Source: Gemmobacter serpentinus
GTDB taxonomy: Bacteria > Pseudomonadota > Alphaproteobacteria > Rhodobacterales > Rhodobacteraceae
Length of the DNA stretch: 62,281 nucleotides
Direction: 5' to 3'
Assembly: GCF_008973825.1 (NCBI RefSeq)
Contig: NZ_WCHR01000039.1
Location: 1-62,281 of the forward strand
Shown one piece after another: positions 16,941-26,889 of the stretch; position 1 is the stretch's first letter; every line of letters starts with the position of its first letter. A model generated the notes under the pieces. The model saw only the letters and a list, made by a program, of their open reading frames with translations, searched no databases and was not told the origin of the DNA. Position numbers and translations under genes: made by a program.

Positions 16941-17144
16941 CTGATATCCTGACTGGCATGGCGCATCGGGCCACCACGCCCAAGGATATGGAATCGCATC
17001 GGGCTTGATGCAACGGATCAGTGTCAGACCGGGCGAGATCTGGCGCAGATATGAAGGGGCGAACGGCCCCCAAACTACAGGATGGCGGCGAACGCGGCCG
17101 GGCAAAACCACCGGATCTTGGGTGCAGAATGTTCGCAGAATGCA

Positions 17145-17170
17145 AAAGGCCCGCACAAGGGCGGGCCTTT
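17145..17170 (-). terminator. Terminator after rplQ
   Basis: The stem AAAGGCCCGC / GCGGGCCTTT with a 6-nt loop lies 25 bp beyond the rplQ stop. Read on the minus strand it ends in a short T-run (TTTTGCA). It closes the ribosomal operon. Confidence 0.85.
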
Positions 17171-17194
17171 CGACAATCGGTCAGCCAGGAGGAA

Positions 17195-17611
17195 TTATTC
17201 CTCGGCGAACTCCGCTTCCAGACGGGCGCGGTCAGCGGCGCCTTTGGCGGAAGGATCACGATCCACGAATTCGATGATCGCCATCGGCGCCATGTCGCCA
17301 TAGCGGAAACCGGCTTTCAGGATGCGGATATAGCCGCCCTGACGGTTCGCATAGCGCGGGCCGAGGATCTCGAACAGACGTGCAACATGCTTTTCGTCGT
17401 TCAGTTGGGCCGAAGCCTGACGACGGGTGTGCAGGTCACCGCGCTTGGCCAGCGTGATCAGCTTTTCGACGATCGGACGCAGTTCCTTCGCTTTCGGAAG
17501 GGTGGTCTTGATCTGCTCGTGCTCGATCAGGCTGCCTGCCATATTGGCAAACAGGGCCTTGCGGTGTTCGTGGGTGCGGTTCAGGCGACGGTAGCCGCGA
17601 GCGTGACGCAT
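17195..17611 (-). CDS. rplQ: 50S ribosomal protein L17
   Basis: This is a 138-aa large-subunit protein at the end of the alpha operon. The canonical start [12 protein letters not shown] and the block R-K-A-L-F-A-N-M are present. A 20-residue acidic C-terminal tail is usual in alphaproteobacteria. It is 167 bp downstream of rpoA, and the gap holds a GC-rich hairpin near 17750-17770. A minus-strand terminator follows the stop. Confidence 0.98.
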   Translation of the reverse strand: MRHARGYRRLNRTHEHRKALFANMAGSLIEHEQIKTTLPKAKELRPIVEKLITLAKRGDLHTRRQASAQLNDEKHVARLFEILGPRYANRQGGYIRILKAGFRYGDMAPMAIIEFVDRDPSAKGAADRARLEAEFAEE

Positions 17612-17778
17612 GATGATCTCCTAAGTGTTTTGCTTTGTCTTGCGACCCTGCGTAGGGGCCACTTCGTTGGGGCGGTATTGCCCATTCAGGTCGACAACGA
17701 TCCCCCGGATCGTTCTCTTCCCTTCATTCCCCGCCAACGCGGGCATTGCACGGGGGGCGGTAAGGCCCCCCGACATTC

Positions 17779-18795
17779 TTAGAACTGGTCTTCGAAACGC
17801 TTGGCCAGATCTTCGATGTTCTCCGGCGGCCAGTCCTCGACATCCATGCCGAGGTGCAGGCCCATGGCCGACAGCACTTCCTTGATCTCGTTCAGCGACT
17901 TGCGGCCGAAGTTCGGGGTGCGCAGCATCTCGGCTTCGGTCTTCTGGATCAGATCGCCGATATAGACGATGTTGTCGTTCTTCAGGCAGTTTGCCGAACG
18001 GACCGAAAGTTCCAGCTCGTCCACTTTCTTCAGGAGAAGCGGGTTGAACTCGAGGCCGGTGTCCAGTTCCTGCTTGGAGGCCGATTCCGGCTCGTCGAAG
18101 TTGACGAACACGGCCAGCTGGTCCTGCAGGATGCGCGCGGCATAGGCCACGGCATCCTCGGGCGTCAGCGCGCCGTTGGTTTCGATCTTCATGGTCAGCT
18201 TGTCATAGTCCAGCACCTGACCTTCGCGGGTCGGGGTGACTTCATAGGACACTTTCTTGACCGGCGAGAAGATGGCGTCGATGGCGATCAGGCCAATCGG
18301 GGCATCTTCCGGCTTGTTCTTGTCTGCGGCCACATAGCCCTTGCCGGTATTCACCGTCAGTTCCATGTAGACATCGGCACCGTCATCAAGGTGGCAGATC
18401 ACATGATCCTTGTTCAAGATCTCGATGCCATTCGATTCCGAAATGTCGCCGGCGGTCACGACGCCCGGCCCTTTGGCCGAGATCGACAGGCGCTTCGGCC
18501 CCTCGACTTCCATCTTCAGCGACACGCCCTTGAGGTTCAGCACGATGTCGGTGACATCCTCACGGACGCCCGCAACAGAGGAGAACTCGTGCAGCACGTT
18601 GTCGATCTGCACCGAGGTGATGGCCCCGCCTTGCAGCGACGACATCAGCACGCGGCGCAGCGCGTTGCCGAGCGTCAGGCCGAAGCCACGCTCCAGCGGT
18701 TCCGCGACGACGGTCGCGGTGCGCGAAGCATCCGGCCCGGCCTTCACGACCAGCTGAGTCGGTTTGATCAGCTCTGCCCAATTCTTGTGGATCAT
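17779..18795 (-). CDS. rpoA: DNA-directed RNA polymerase alpha subunit
   Basis: This 338-aa protein dimerises to start polymerase assembly. The N-terminal domain (about 1-235) includes the [15 protein letters not shown] block; a linker joins it to the C-terminal domain (about 255-330), which contains [11 protein letters not shown] and binds UP elements and activators. Length is normal. It lies between rpsK and rplQ; rpsD, which sits here in enterobacteria, is absent, as is usual in alphaproteobacteria. Confidence 0.98.
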   Translation of the reverse strand: MIHKNWAELIKPTQLVVKAGPDASRTATVVAEPLERGFGLTLGNALRRVLMSSLQGGAITSVQIDNVLHEFSSVAGVREDVTDIVLNLKGVSLKMEVEGPKRLSISAKGPGVVTAGDISESNGIEILNKDHVICHLDDGADVYMELTVNTGKGYVAADKNKPEDAPIGLIAIDAIFSPVKKVSYEVTPTREGQVLDYDKLTMKIETNGALTPEDAVAYAARILQDQLAVFVNFDEPESASKQELDTGLEFNPLLLKKVDELELSVRSANCLKNDNIVYIGDLIQKTEAEMLRTPNFGRKSLNEIKEVLSAMGLHLGMDVEDWPPENIEDLAKRFEDQF

Positions 18796-18910
18796 GCTTT
18801 CGCCTCCATACTTGTTCTCTACCCATGTCCCTAAGCAGAAAACGCCCGAGGTTCAGAAATGCGTGAAAGGGCCGCGCCGGATACAGCGCGGCCCCATCGA
18901 AAAATATGCG

Positions 18911-19300
18911 TCAGACGCGGCGACGCTTGGGCGGACGGCAGCCGTTATGGGCCAGCGGCGTCACGTCGCGGATCGAGGTGATAGTCAGACCAACCGCAGC
19001 CAGCGCGCGCAGCGCCGATTCACGGCCCGAACCCGGACCCTGCACTTCGACCTCAACGGTCTTCATGCCATGTTCCTGAGCCTTTTTGGCGGCGTCTTCG
19101 GCAGCCATCTGAGCGGCGTAGGGGGTCGACTTGCGCGAGCCCTTGAAGCCCATGGTGCCCGAGGACGACCAGGAGATGGCGTTGCCCTGAACGTCGGAGA
19201 TCAGGATCTTGGTGTTGTTGAACGAGGAGTTCACATGAACCACGCCAGCGGCGATGTTCTTGCGTTCCTTGCGCTTCATGCGGGTTTTATCGCGTGCCAT
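18911..19300 (-). CDS. rpsK: 30S ribosomal protein S11
   Basis: This is a 129-aa small-subunit platform protein. The H-V-N-S-S-F-N-N-T block and the C-terminal [18 protein letters not shown] end are diagnostic. It starts 13 bp after rpsM. The start at 19300 (M-A-R-D-K-T-R) fits the family. Confidence 0.98.
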   Translation of the reverse strand: MARDKTRMKRKERKNIAAGVVHVNSSFNNTKILISDVQGNAISWSSSGTMGFKGSRKSTPYAAQMAAEDAAKKAQEHGMKTVEVEVQGPGSGRESALRALAAVGLTITSIRDVTPLAHNGCRPPKRRRV

Positions 19301-19313
19301 ATCTCAGCGCCCC

Positions 19314-19682
19314 TTATTTCTTCTTGCCGGCAATGGCCTTTGCGGGGCCTTTGCGGGTGCGAGCGTTGGTATGGGTGCGCTGACCGCGAACCGGGAGGTT
19401 GCGACGGTGACGCAGGCCACGGTAGCAGCCGAGATCCATCAGACGCTTGATGTTCATCGACACTTCGCGACGCAGGTCGCCTTCGACGGTGAAGTTCGCG
19501 TCGATATATTCGCGGATCGCCAGAACTTCGGCATCCGTGAGCTGGTTGACGCGGCGTGCGCGGTCGATGTTCAGCGATTCACAGATTTGCTCTGCGAAAT
19601 GGGCACCGATGCCATGGATATATTGCAGAGAGATGGGGACGCGTTTCCCGGTCGGGATGTTAACGCCAGCAATACGAGCCAA
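19314..19682 (-). CDS. rpsM: 30S ribosomal protein S13
   Basis: This 122-aa protein sits at the head of the small subunit. It begins [10 protein letters not shown] and has the C-terminal [14 protein letters not shown] motif. It is separated from adk by 214 bp holding a terminator-like hairpin, so rpsM-rpsK-rpoA-rplQ may have its own promoter there. Confidence 0.98.
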   Translation of the reverse strand: MARIAGVNIPTGKRVPISLQYIHGIGAHFAEQICESLNIDRARRVNQLTDAEVLAIREYIDANFTVEGDLRREVSMNIKRLMDLGCYRGLRHRRNLPVRGQRTHTNARTRKGPAKAIAGKKK

Positions 19683-19817
19683 ACGTATGTTCCTTCATTG
19701 TTGCGGTTCCGTAATGCCAGAACCTTTTTTCACAACACCGGCGCGACCTTGAGAGTGCATTAACGGTCGCCCGGCTCGAATACGCCCAAAGCCGCGAATC
19801 CCCTGACGGAAAAACGA

Positions 19818-19854
19818 AAGCCACGGACGATTCCCTTGCGGGACGCCGTGGCTT
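19818..19854 (-). terminator. Hairpin between adk and rpsM
   Basis: AAGCCACGG and CCGTGGCTT form a 9-bp stem around a 19-nt loop, about 45 bp downstream of the adk stop on the minus strand. A T-rich stretch (CGTTTTTCC) follows, so it can act as a full or partial terminator before the rpsM promoter. Confidence 0.6.
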
Positions 19855-19896
19855 AGGGGGTTTTCCACGACCCGTCAAGGGCCGCAGGGGCAGGAT

Positions 19897-20481
19897 TTAC
19901 GTTCTGTCAAGAACTTTCGCGATTGCGGCCCCGACATCGTCCATGGCGGCCATGCCATCGACCTGTTTCAGATCACCCTTGGCATAGTAATAGCCCAGAA
20001 GCGGCGCGGTCTTCTTGTAATATTCGCGCAGACGCCCGGCAAAGACTTCCGGGTTGTCATCGGCGCGCACTGGCTGGCCTGCGGCTGCGGTTTCTTCGGC
20101 CCGGCGCACAATACGGGCCACCAATGCCTCGTCATCCACCACCAGTTCGATCACCGCATCCAGCCTCTGCCCCATCCGCTCCAGCAGCGCGCCGAGCGCA
20201 TCGGCCTGCGCCAAGGTGCGCGGAAAGCCGTCGAAGATGAAGCCGCCCCCGGCGGGGCCAGCCAGCTTTTCGGCGATCAGACCGATCACGATCTCATCCG
20301 TCACAAGCTGGCCCTTGTCCATCACCTCGGCCACGCGGCGGCCCATCTCGGTGCCCGAGGACTTGGCCTCGCGCAGCATGTCGCCGGTCGAAAGCTGGAC
20401 CATGTTCCGTTCATCGACCAGACGCTTGGCTTGCGTGCCCTTGCCCGCGCCGGGGGGTCCGAGAAGGATGATATTGGTCAT
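19897..20481 (-). CDS. adk: Adenylate kinase
   Basis: This 194-aa nucleoside monophosphate kinase interconverts AMP+ATP and 2 ADP. The P-loop is GPPGAGKG at residues 8-15, the AMP-binding Q-L-S-T-G-D-M-L-R follows, and D-G-F-P-R-T is conserved. The LID region is short and lacks the zinc-type insertion of longer homologues, which explains the low length. Position between secY and rpsM is the classic one. Confidence 0.97.
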   Translation of the reverse strand: MTNIILLGPPGAGKGTQAKRLVDERNMVQLSTGDMLREAKSSGTEMGRRVAEVMDKGQLVTDEIVIGLIAEKLAGPAGGGFIFDGFPRTLAQADALGALLERMGQRLDAVIELVVDDEALVARIVRRAEETAAAGQPVRADDNPEVFAGRLREYYKKTAPLLGYYYAKGDLKQVDGMAAMDDVGAAIAKVLDRT

Positions 20482-20519
20482 GGACGAGCTCTCTCCCTGA
20501 GATGGTGCCGGCGCCGGAC

Positions 20520-21878
20520 TTAGCGGCGAGTGGGTGCCTTGCTGCCACGGCCCTTGCGGCCACGCAGCTGCGACTTTTCGATCAGCCCTTCATATTGATG
20601 GGCCAGAAGGTGCGACTGGATCTGGTTGATCGTGTCCATCGTCACCGAGACCACGATCAGCACCGAGGTGCCGCCAAAGTAGAAGGGGATCGCCAGCTGG
20701 TGCCGGATGATCTCGGGCAGAAGGCAGACGAAGGCCAGATAGGCGGCACCGATCACCAGGATACGGTTCACGACATATTCCAGATAATCCTCGGTCTTCT
20801 TGCCGGGACGGATGCCGGGCACGAAACCGCCCTGGTTCTTCAGGTTATCCGCCACCTCGTCGACCTTGAAGGCGACGTTATGGGTGTAGAAATAAGCGAA
20901 GAACACGATCATCGCCGTGAAGAACAGCAGGTAAAGCGGCTGACCAGGGCCGAAATAGGCCAGGATCGTCGACATGACCGGGCCCGATTGCGCGTGCGAG
21001 AAGGCCGCGATGGTCGTCGGAAGCAAGAGCAGCGACGAGGCGAAGATCGCCGGGATCACGCCGGCCGGGTTGACCTTGACCGGCAGATGGCTGGAACCGC
21101 CATCATAGATCTTCATGCCGACCTGACGGCGGGGATACTGGATATGGATCTTGCGCAGCGCGCGTTCCATGAACACCACGAAGGCAATCACCACGACCAC
21201 CATCACGATCACCCCGATGATGACCGCAGGCGAGATCGCGCCCGAACGCCCCTGGCTGAAGAACTGTGCCAGGGCGGCGGGGATCTCGGCCACGATGCCG
21301 ACAAAGATGATCAGCGAAATGCCGTTACCGATGCCGCGTGCGGTGATCTGTTCCCCCAGCCACATCAGGAACATGGTGCCGCCAACCAGCGTGATGACAA
21401 CGCCTGCCTTGAAGAACAGGCCCGGCTCATGCGCCAGATTGCCCGCCTCAAGACTTGCGGCAATGCCCCAGGCCTGGAACAGCGCCAGCGCCACGGTGCC
21501 GTAGCGGGTGTATTGGTTGAGCTTTTTCTTGCCCTGTTCACCCTCTTTCTTCAGCTGTTCCAGCGGCGCCCACATGGCCGACAGAAGCTGCACGATGATC
21601 GAGGCCGAGATATAGGGCATGATGCCGAGGGCAAAGATACCCATCCGGCTGATCGCGCCGCCGGTGAACATGTTCAGGATGCCGCCGATTCCGGCCGATA
21701 CATCCGACATGAAGTTCCGCAGCGCCAGACCGTCGATTCCCGGCACCGGGATATAGGTGCCCAGACGGTAGACGATCAGCAGACCGATGGTGAAGAAAAT
21801 GCGTTGGCGAAGGTCGGTCGCCTTGCCAAGGGCGCCCCAGCTCAGGTTCGCCGCCATTTGCTCTGCAGCAGATGCCAT
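20520..21878 (-). CDS. secY: Protein translocase subunit SecY
   Basis: This 452-aa channel subunit of SecYEG has ten transmembrane helices. The plug and pore region V-P-G-I-D and the cytoplasmic loop [14 protein letters not shown] are visible. I chose the internal start M-A-S-A-A-E-Q-M at 21876-21878; the earlier ATG at 21893 would add five residues and lies only 4 nt from a strong hairpin. Two hairpins fill the gap to rplO. Confidence 0.95.
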   Translation of the reverse strand: MASAAEQMAANLSWGALGKATDLRQRIFFTIGLLIVYRLGTYIPVPGIDGLALRNFMSDVSAGIGGILNMFTGGAISRMGIFALGIMPYISASIIVQLLSAMWAPLEQLKKEGEQGKKKLNQYTRYGTVALALFQAWGIAASLEAGNLAHEPGLFFKAGVVITLVGGTMFLMWLGEQITARGIGNGISLIIFVGIVAEIPAALAQFFSQGRSGAISPAVIIGVIVMVVVVIAFVVFMERALRKIHIQYPRRQVGMKIYDGGSSHLPVKVNPAGVIPAIFASSLLLLPTTIAAFSHAQSGPVMSTILAYFGPGQPLYLLFFTAMIVFFAYFYTHNVAFKVDEVADNLKNQGGFVPGIRPGKKTEDYLEYVVNRILVIGAAYLAFVCLLPEIIRHQLAIPFYFGGTSVLIVVSVTMDTINQIQSHLLAHQYEGLIEKSQLRGRKGRGSKAPTRR

Positions 21879-21897
21879 GCCCAGCTCTTTCATGAGA

Positions 21898-21930
21898 GCG
21901 CCGCCGATCCGTTCTCCGGTTCGGCGGCGC
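21898..21930 (-). promoter_or_regulatory. Hairpin in the secY leader
   Basis: GCGCCGCCGA and TCGGCGGCGC form a perfect 10-bp stem with a 13-nt loop containing GGAG on the minus strand. A second hairpin (AGCGGTC / GACCGCT, 21953-21970) lies between it and the rplO stop. They may modulate secY translation or act as processing sites. Confidence 0.55.
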
Positions 21931-21977
21931 GGGAAAACTTGGCCTTCATGTAAGCGGTCTTGCGACCGCTCACAACA

Positions 21978-22448
21978 TTATTCGGCAGCGACCGCGGCCA
22001 CGTTCAGCTTGCCACCGGCCTTCTCGACGGCTTCGATGGCCGATTTCGAGGCACCGGTCACGGTCAGAGTGACTTTCGAGGTGATCTCGCCCTTGGCAAG
22101 AATGCGGATACCGTCATGCTTGCCTTTGGTCACGCCAGCCGCAACCAGAGCGTCCTCGGTGATCTCGACGGCGGCGTCCAGCTTGCCGGCTGCGATGAAT
22201 TTCTCGATCAGGCCGAGATTGACAACCGCGTATTCCTTGGCGTTCGGCTTGTTGAAGCCGCGCTTCGGCAGACGACGATAGAGCGGCATCTGGCCGCCCT
22301 CATAGCCGCCAATGGCGACGCCCGAACGCGATTTCTGACCCTTGATACCACGGCCAGCGGTTTTACCCTTGCCCGAGCCCGGACCGCGCGCCACGCGCTT
22401 CTGCTTGCGGGCTGCACCTTCGTTGTCGCGAAGTTCATTCAGTTTCAT
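21978..22448 (-). CDS. rplO: 50S ribosomal protein L15
   Basis: This 156-aa protein begins [12 protein letters not shown] and has the glycine-rich block [14 protein letters not shown] plus K-S-R-S-G-V-A-I. It is the first ribosomal gene of this fragment; the usual rpmD/rpsE partners are missing upstream. A ribosome binding site AAGGAG lies just before the start. A separate promoter is proposed at 22542-22570. Confidence 0.97.
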   Translation of the reverse strand: MKLNELRDNEGAARKQKRVARGPGSGKGKTAGRGIKGQKSRSGVAIGGYEGGQMPLYRRLPKRGFNKPNAKEYAVVNLGLIEKFIAAGKLDAAVEITEDALVAAGVTKGKHDGIRILAKGEITSKVTLTVTGASKSAIEAVEKAGGKLNVAAVAAE

Positions 22449-22541
22449 GTCGCTACTCCTTGGCCGGAAAGCCCCCGCCAGCGACGGATGAGGGCAACAC
22501 GGCATTTCTTGTTGATTCTGTGACAGCAAGGTCACCGGGGG

Positions 22542-22570
22542 CGTATAGGGCGAAGTGCCAAGTTTGGCAA
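22542..22570 (-). promoter_or_regulatory. Candidate sigma-70 promoter for rplO
   Basis: On the minus strand, TTGCCA (22565-22570) and TATACG (22542-22547) are separated by exactly 17 bp, about 95 bp before the rplO start. It is a reasonable housekeeping promoter and would explain expression of the detached ribosomal block. Confidence 0.45.
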
Positions 22571-22939
22571 GCTGGCCGCGTCAATGGCAATGCACCCTGC
22601 CGGTTGCGCGTTCCATATGGCAGCATTCCCCCGGCAGCGAGGATTTGCGGCAACCGCCACCATAGGCCTGCGCCGGAAAGGTAGAAAGACCAAAGAGGCC
22701 CGAAATCGGGATCGTCATAATGAACGGGCGCAAATGCGAGGCCTCCTAAAAGTTAACGGCACCGCCCTAACGGCGCGGTCGCCGGGCTGTCGACCGCCCC
22801 CCTGCCCTGCCTTTTCCGCCCGTGGCCTCCAGCATCCCGATCAAGTGGCCTGAACTGCGGAAGGGTCATTGGCAGACCCGACGCGTCCGCGGTAGCGCGC
22901 GGCGCAAATGCCCCATTTCCCCCCCCTCCAGATGCAAAA

Positions 22940-22962
22940 GGGCGGGGATCATTGCCCCGCCC
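22940..22962 (-). terminator. Terminator after aspC
   Basis: GGGCGGGG and CCCCGCCC form an 8-bp GC stem, followed on the minus strand by TTTTGCATC. It lies 22 bp beyond the aspC stop. Confidence 0.8.
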
Positions 22963-22984
22963 CCTATCCGTCTCGGATCGGATC

Positions 22985-24166
22985 TTACAAAACCGCCGCC
23001 ACCGACCGCGCCAGAACCGGCACGGTGCGGGCATTCAGCCCGGCGATGTTGATGCGGGAATCGCTGACCATATAGATGCCGAATTCTTCGCGCAGGCGCG
23101 TCACCTGCGCCTCGGTCAGCCCCAGCAGCGAAAACATGCCACGGTGCCGCCCGACGAAGTCAAAGCGATCGGAATTGGTTTCCTTGCGCAACGCATCCGC
23201 CAGTTGGGCGCGCAGCGCCAGCATTCCATTGCGGGTCTCTTCCAGCTCGGTCTTCCAGTCGGCCTCGAGCTCCGCATCTTCCAGCACCGTCATCACGGCA
23301 CGGATGCCGTGATCGGGCGGGAAGGAATAGGTCTGACGGTTGAGATAGCTCAGGTTGCCCTGGGTGATCTTGGCCTGTTCTGCATCCTTGGAGATCGAGA
23401 TCAGGATGCCTGCACGGTCGCGATACACCCCGAAATTCTTGGAGCAAGACGCCGCAATCAGCACCTCCGGGAACGAGGTCGCGATGAGGCGCGTGGCCTC
23501 GGCGTCCTGATCCAACCCATCGCCAAAGCCCTGATAGGCCAAATCGACCATCGGGAAGGCCGATTTGGCCTGCAGCAATGCAATGACTTGCTTCCATTGA
23601 TCCGGCGTCAGATTGGCGCCGGTCGGATTGTGGCAGCAGCCATGCAGCAGCACCACATCGCCTGCCTTGACCTGTGCCAGATCCTCCAGCACCGCCGCAA
23701 AATCGACCTCGCCCGAGGCAGCATGGAAATAGCGGTATTCGGCGACCGGCAGGCCCACGAATTTGATGATCGAGATATGGTTGCCCCAGGTCGGCTTCGA
23801 CACCCAGACCGTGGCCCCCGGATTGGCCATCTTGGCCAGATCGATACCAAGGCGCACAGCCCCCGTGCCGCCCGGTGTCGCGATCGAGGACAGGCGATCA
23901 CCCGCCACCACACCATCCAGGATCAGCTGGCGCATCGCGCTGTTATAGCCCGGCTCGCCGGTCAGCGCCGTATAGGTCTTGCTGTCCTGCGTGTCCCAGA
24001 TCTTTTTCTCGGCCGCCTTCACCGCGCGCATCACCGGGGTCAGGCCGGTTGCATCCTTGTAGACGCCCACGCCCAGATCGACCTTGTCGGTCCGGGGATC
24101 ATCCTTGAACATCTGGATGAGCTGCAGGATCTTGTCCTGCGGTTGCGCCTTCAATGCCTCGAACAT
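22985..24166 (-). CDS. Aromatic/aspartate amino acid aminotransferase
   Basis: This 393-aa PLP enzyme of aminotransferase class Ia transfers amino groups between aspartate or aromatic amino acids and 2-oxoglutarate. The PLP lysine is at about residue 243 in A-A-S-C-S-K-N-F-G-V-Y-R-D-R-A-G. The H-N-P-T-G block and the final S-R-I-N-I-A-G-L are conserved. Length matches AspC/TyrB. It starts 4 bp after the sseA stop, forming an sseA-aspC operon. Sequence alone does not separate AspC from TyrB specificity. Confidence 0.92.
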   Translation of the reverse strand: MFEALKAQPQDKILQLIQMFKDDPRTDKVDLGVGVYKDATGLTPVMRAVKAAEKKIWDTQDSKTYTALTGEPGYNSAMRQLILDGVVAGDRLSSIATPGGTGAVRLGIDLAKMANPGATVWVSKPTWGNHISIIKFVGLPVAEYRYFHAASGEVDFAAVLEDLAQVKAGDVVLLHGCCHNPTGANLTPDQWKQVIALLQAKSAFPMVDLAYQGFGDGLDQDAEATRLIATSFPEVLIAASCSKNFGVYRDRAGILISISKDAEQAKITQGNLSYLNRQTYSFPPDHGIRAVMTVLEDAELEADWKTELEETRNGMLALRAQLADALRKETNSDRFDFVGRHRGMFSLLGLTEAQVTRLREEFGIYMVSDSRINIAGLNARTVPVLARSVAAVL

Positions 24167-24170
24167 CGCC

Positions 24171-25031
24171 TTACCCTTTCGCGACCTTCAGATCTTCATA
24201 CATGCCCCATTCGGCCCATGAGCCATCATAGAGCGCCCAGTTCCGGTGCCCGATCCGCTCCAGCGCCAGCGACAGGATTGCCGCTGTCACGCCAGAGCCA
24301 CAGGAGGTGATCGCGGGTTTGCCAAGGTCCACCCCTGCCGCCTCGAACACCGCGCGCAGCGCCGCCGGATCCTTCATGGTGCCATCAGAATGCAGCACAT
24401 CCGCGATGGGCACATTCTTGGCCCCCGGAATATGCCCCGAACGCAGACCCGGACGGGGCTCTGCCACCTCGCCACGGAAACGCGGACCGGGCCGCGCGTC
24501 GATAATTTCCGCCAGCCCCAGCTTGGAGGCGTGCGCCACCTGCGTCACATCCTTCACCAGCCCGGCCTGACGGCTGACGGTGATGTGGCGGTCGCGCAAG
24601 GTCGGGGCCATATCCTCGATCTCGCGACCTTCGGCGCGCCATTTCGGCAGGCCGCCATCCAGCACGGCAATGTCGGTCTTGCCCATCAGGCGGAAGGTCC
24701 ACCAGACCCGCGCCGCCGAAAACAGGCCAGAGGCGTCATAGACCACGACCTGATGCCCGTCGCCCACACCCATCGCCCGCATCCGCGATATGAACTTTTC
24801 AACCGGCGGCGCCATATGCGGCAGCTCTGACCGCTGGTCACTGATGTCATCAATGTCGAAAAAGCGCGCGCCGGGGATATGCCCCGCCTGATACTCGGCC
24901 TTGGCGTCGCGCCCCGATCCGGGCAGGAACCAGCTTGCATCCAGAATGCGCAGATCGGGATCGCGCAGATGGGCGGCAAGCCAATCGGTCGAGACAAGCG
25001 TCTTCGGGTCGTCCTTGAGGGCGGAAGTCAT
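24171..25031 (-). CDS. sseA: 3-mercaptopyruvate sulfurtransferase
   Basis: This 286-aa protein has two rhodanese domains; the second carries the active-site loop C-G-S-G-V-T-A with Cys244. The C-G-S-G-V loop indicates 3-mercaptopyruvate rather than thiosulfate as donor. Since an aspartate-type aminotransferase follows directly and can make mercaptopyruvate from cysteine, the pair may form a short cysteine-sulfur route (inference from adjacency). Confidence 0.92.
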   Translation of the reverse strand: MTSALKDDPKTLVSTDWLAAHLRDPDLRILDASWFLPGSGRDAKAEYQAGHIPGARFFDIDDISDQRSELPHMAPPVEKFISRMRAMGVGDGHQVVVYDASGLFSAARVWWTFRLMGKTDIAVLDGGLPKWRAEGREIEDMAPTLRDRHITVSRQAGLVKDVTQVAHASKLGLAEIIDARPGPRFRGEVAEPRPGLRSGHIPGAKNVPIADVLHSDGTMKDPAALRAVFEAAGVDLGKPAITSCGSGVTAAILSLALERIGHRNWALYDGSWAEWGMYEDLKVAKG

Positions 25032-25377
25032 CGGCGGCTCCTCCTGTGATCGGGAACCGCTTTATCACAAGGGGCAAGGCAGGCAAGGCAAAGTGACAAG
25101 CCTGCGGCGCGGGGGCGACGAAGGTCTGACCTTCGGGGAGGAAGGCAGGAAGGGACCGGGTGCGGGCCTGATGCCCGATCGCCCCTGTCATCGCGCGCCG
25201 GGGGGCTGTCTGCCCCCCAAAGGCCTGCGGCCTTTCCCCCCGAGGATATTTGAGAACAGGTGAATGCGCAGGGATGCCACCTGCACGCATCAGTTTTCAA
25301 GTATCCTCAGGTCACGCCCGCGCCCCGTTTGGCGCGGTGCGATAGCATCAAAAGCGCGCGCGCCCCTGACCTGTGGA
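25032..25377. other. Intergenic region with extragenic repeat
   Basis: This 346-bp gap between smpB and sseA contains no gene I recognise. It carries a GC-rich inverted stretch (GGGGGGCTG / GTCTGCCCCCC near 25201-25220) followed by a CCCCGAGGATATTTG motif and a long imperfect hairpin at about 25241-25312 that can terminate smpB transcription. Confidence 0.7.
25197..25312. repeat. Dispersed extragenic repeat, copy A
   Basis: The unit consists of a GGGGGCTGTCTGCCCCC core, a spacer and CCCCGAGGATATTTGAGAA. Its last part pairs imperfectly with a downstream TTTTCAAGTATCCTC. A second copy with the same order, in opposite orientation, is at about 48208-48256. Confidence 0.7.
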
Positions 25378-25857
25378 TCACTCGCGCGCGCCGTGTTTCA
25401 GCAGGCGCTGCTTCTGGCGGTCCCAGTCGCGATTGGCGCTGGTCTCGCGCTTATCGGCCAGCTTCTTGCCCTTGGCCACGCCGATCTTGATCTTCACGAT
25501 ACCGCGCTCGTTGAAATACCACTGCATCGGGATCAGCGTCATGCCTTCGCGTGCGGTGGCATTCCACAGCCGCGACAGTTCGCGCTTGGAGACCAGGAGC
25601 TTGCGCTTGCGCCGCTCCTCATGGCCCCAGGTCTTGGCCTCGCGGTAAGGGGCGACATAGCTGTTGATCAGCCACAGCTCGCCCCCCTCGACGCTGGCAT
25701 AGCTTTCGCCCAGGTTCGACCCGCCCTGCCGCAGCGATTTCACTTCGGAGCCAAGCAGCATCACCCCCGCCTCAAGATCGCTTTCGATGAAGTAATCGAA
25801 ACGCGCCCGGCGGTTTTCGGCAATCAGCTTGGAATTGGGATCGGATTTCTGGGCCAT
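25378..25857 (-). CDS. smpB: SsrA-binding protein SmpB
   Basis: This 159-aa partner of tmRNA rescues stalled ribosomes. Diagnostic blocks are [24 protein letters not shown], and the basic C-terminal tail [10 protein letters not shown]. The tmRNA gene itself is not in the window. It sits between dapA and sseA; a permease gene separates it from dapA. Confidence 0.97.
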   Translation of the reverse strand: MAQKSDPNSKLIAENRRARFDYFIESDLEAGVMLLGSEVKSLRQGGSNLGESYASVEGGELWLINSYVAPYREAKTWGHEERRKRKLLVSKRELSRLWNATAREGMTLIPMQWYFNERGIVKIKIGVAKGKKLADKRETSANRDWDRQKQRLLKHGARE

Positions 25858-25930
25858 GATCGGGCAGAGATAGGCAATCGGGTGATGAAAGTCCAGATCG
25901 GCGGAAGGCCCGGATCGGGCCTACGCCCGA

Positions 25931-26794
25931 TCATGCGGCGCGGCGCGAGCGCAGCAGGGTATAGATCCCCGCCGCCACGACAATGGCCGATCCGATCAAC
26001 GTGGCGGCATCGGGCCGTTCACCAAAGACCAGAACGCCCAGGATCAGCGCGAAGACCAGCCTTGTATAGCGGAAGGGGGTGACCACGCTGACCTCGCCGC
26101 TGCGCATTGCGACCGTCAGCGCCCAGTAAGCCATAACCCCCACAACCACCGCGCCGGTCAACTGTGCGGCCATTGCGGCATCGGGCCAGACCGCCCCGCC
26201 CTGCCAGATCAAGAGCCCGGCCCCTGTCGGCACCATGGCAAGAAATCCGTAAATCCCGAGCTGGAAGTTCGACAGCACCCTGGGGGCCGCCCGTGTGGCC
26301 AGATCGCGGCCGGCAAAGCCCAGAAGACCCAGCACCGCCAGCAGCGACGCAGGGGTGAAACCATCCAGCCCGGGGCGCAGGATGATCAGCACCCCGGCAA
26401 GGCCGAGCAAGATCGCGCTCCAGCGCCGCCAGCCGACCTTTTCCCCGAAGATCAGCGCAGCCCCCGCCACCACGACCAGAGGCGTCGCTTGCAGGATTGC
26501 GCTGGCGCTGGACAGCGCGGTCAGCGCGATGGCCAATGTGTAGAACAGCCGCCCCATGACCTCGAAGGCGGCTTTTACCAACATGCGCGGGCTGATCACC
26601 GCCGGGTGCCAGATCGGCTGGCCCTGCATCCGCGTCAGCACCGCGAACAGCAAAGCCCCGCCGCCGCCAAAGAAGATCAGGATTTCGCCGACCGGCATCC
26701 CCGCCCCGGCCACGCGCTTCAGCGCCATATCCTCGATGGCAAAACCCAGCATGGCCAGAACCATGAACAGAGAGCCGCGCAGATTGTCACTCAT
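25931..26794 (-). CDS. DMT superfamily (EamA) transporter
   Basis: This 287-aa membrane protein has about ten helices arranged as two EamA repeats, as in RhaT/YdcZ-type drug/metabolite transporters. The second repeat starts with L-G-I-Y-G-F-L-A-M-V-P near residue 175, and the final helix is followed by R-S-R-R-A-A. Start M-S-D-N-L-R-G at 26794 is preferred; an ATG ten residues earlier exists. Substrate unknown. It is placed between dapA and smpB, all on the minus strand. Confidence 0.85.
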   Translation of the reverse strand: MSDNLRGSLFMVLAMLGFAIEDMALKRVAGAGMPVGEILIFFGGGGALLFAVLTRMQGQPIWHPAVISPRMLVKAAFEVMGRLFYTLAIALTALSSASAILQATPLVVVAGAALIFGEKVGWRRWSAILLGLAGVLIILRPGLDGFTPASLLAVLGLLGFAGRDLATRAAPRVLSNFQLGIYGFLAMVPTGAGLLIWQGGAVWPDAAMAAQLTGAVVVGVMAYWALTVAMRSGEVSVVTPFRYTRLVFALILGVLVFGERPDAATLIGSAIVVAAGIYTLLRSRRAA

Positions 26795-26836
26795 GGCCCG
26801 GATTCCCTGCCGATTGGCTGCCATTCAAACGTGAAA

Positions 26837-26858
26837 GGGGGCCCGGTGACAGGCCCCC
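26837..26858 (-). terminator. Weak hairpin after dapA
   Basis: GGGGGCC and GGCCCCC enclose an 8-nt loop 32 bp beyond the dapA stop; only TTTC follows on the minus strand, so termination would be partial and may let transcription continue into the permease gene. Confidence 0.5.
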
Positions 26859-26889
26859 GATCTTCGCCATGCGCAGAGGCAAGGCTATG

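Larger units (their letters stand above)
22449..22984. other. Intergenic region between aspC and rplO
   Basis: This 536-bp gap carries no recognisable gene. It holds a candidate rplO promoter near 22542-22570 and the aspC terminator near 22940-22962. The middle (22600-22930) gives only short frames without a family. It is where rpmD would stand in a canonical spc operon. Confidence 0.65.

Noticed and set aside
15147-16952. 601-codon plus-strand frame across rarA and degP
   Set aside because: Both minus-strand genes carry complete catalytic motifs; this is another antisense GC artefact.
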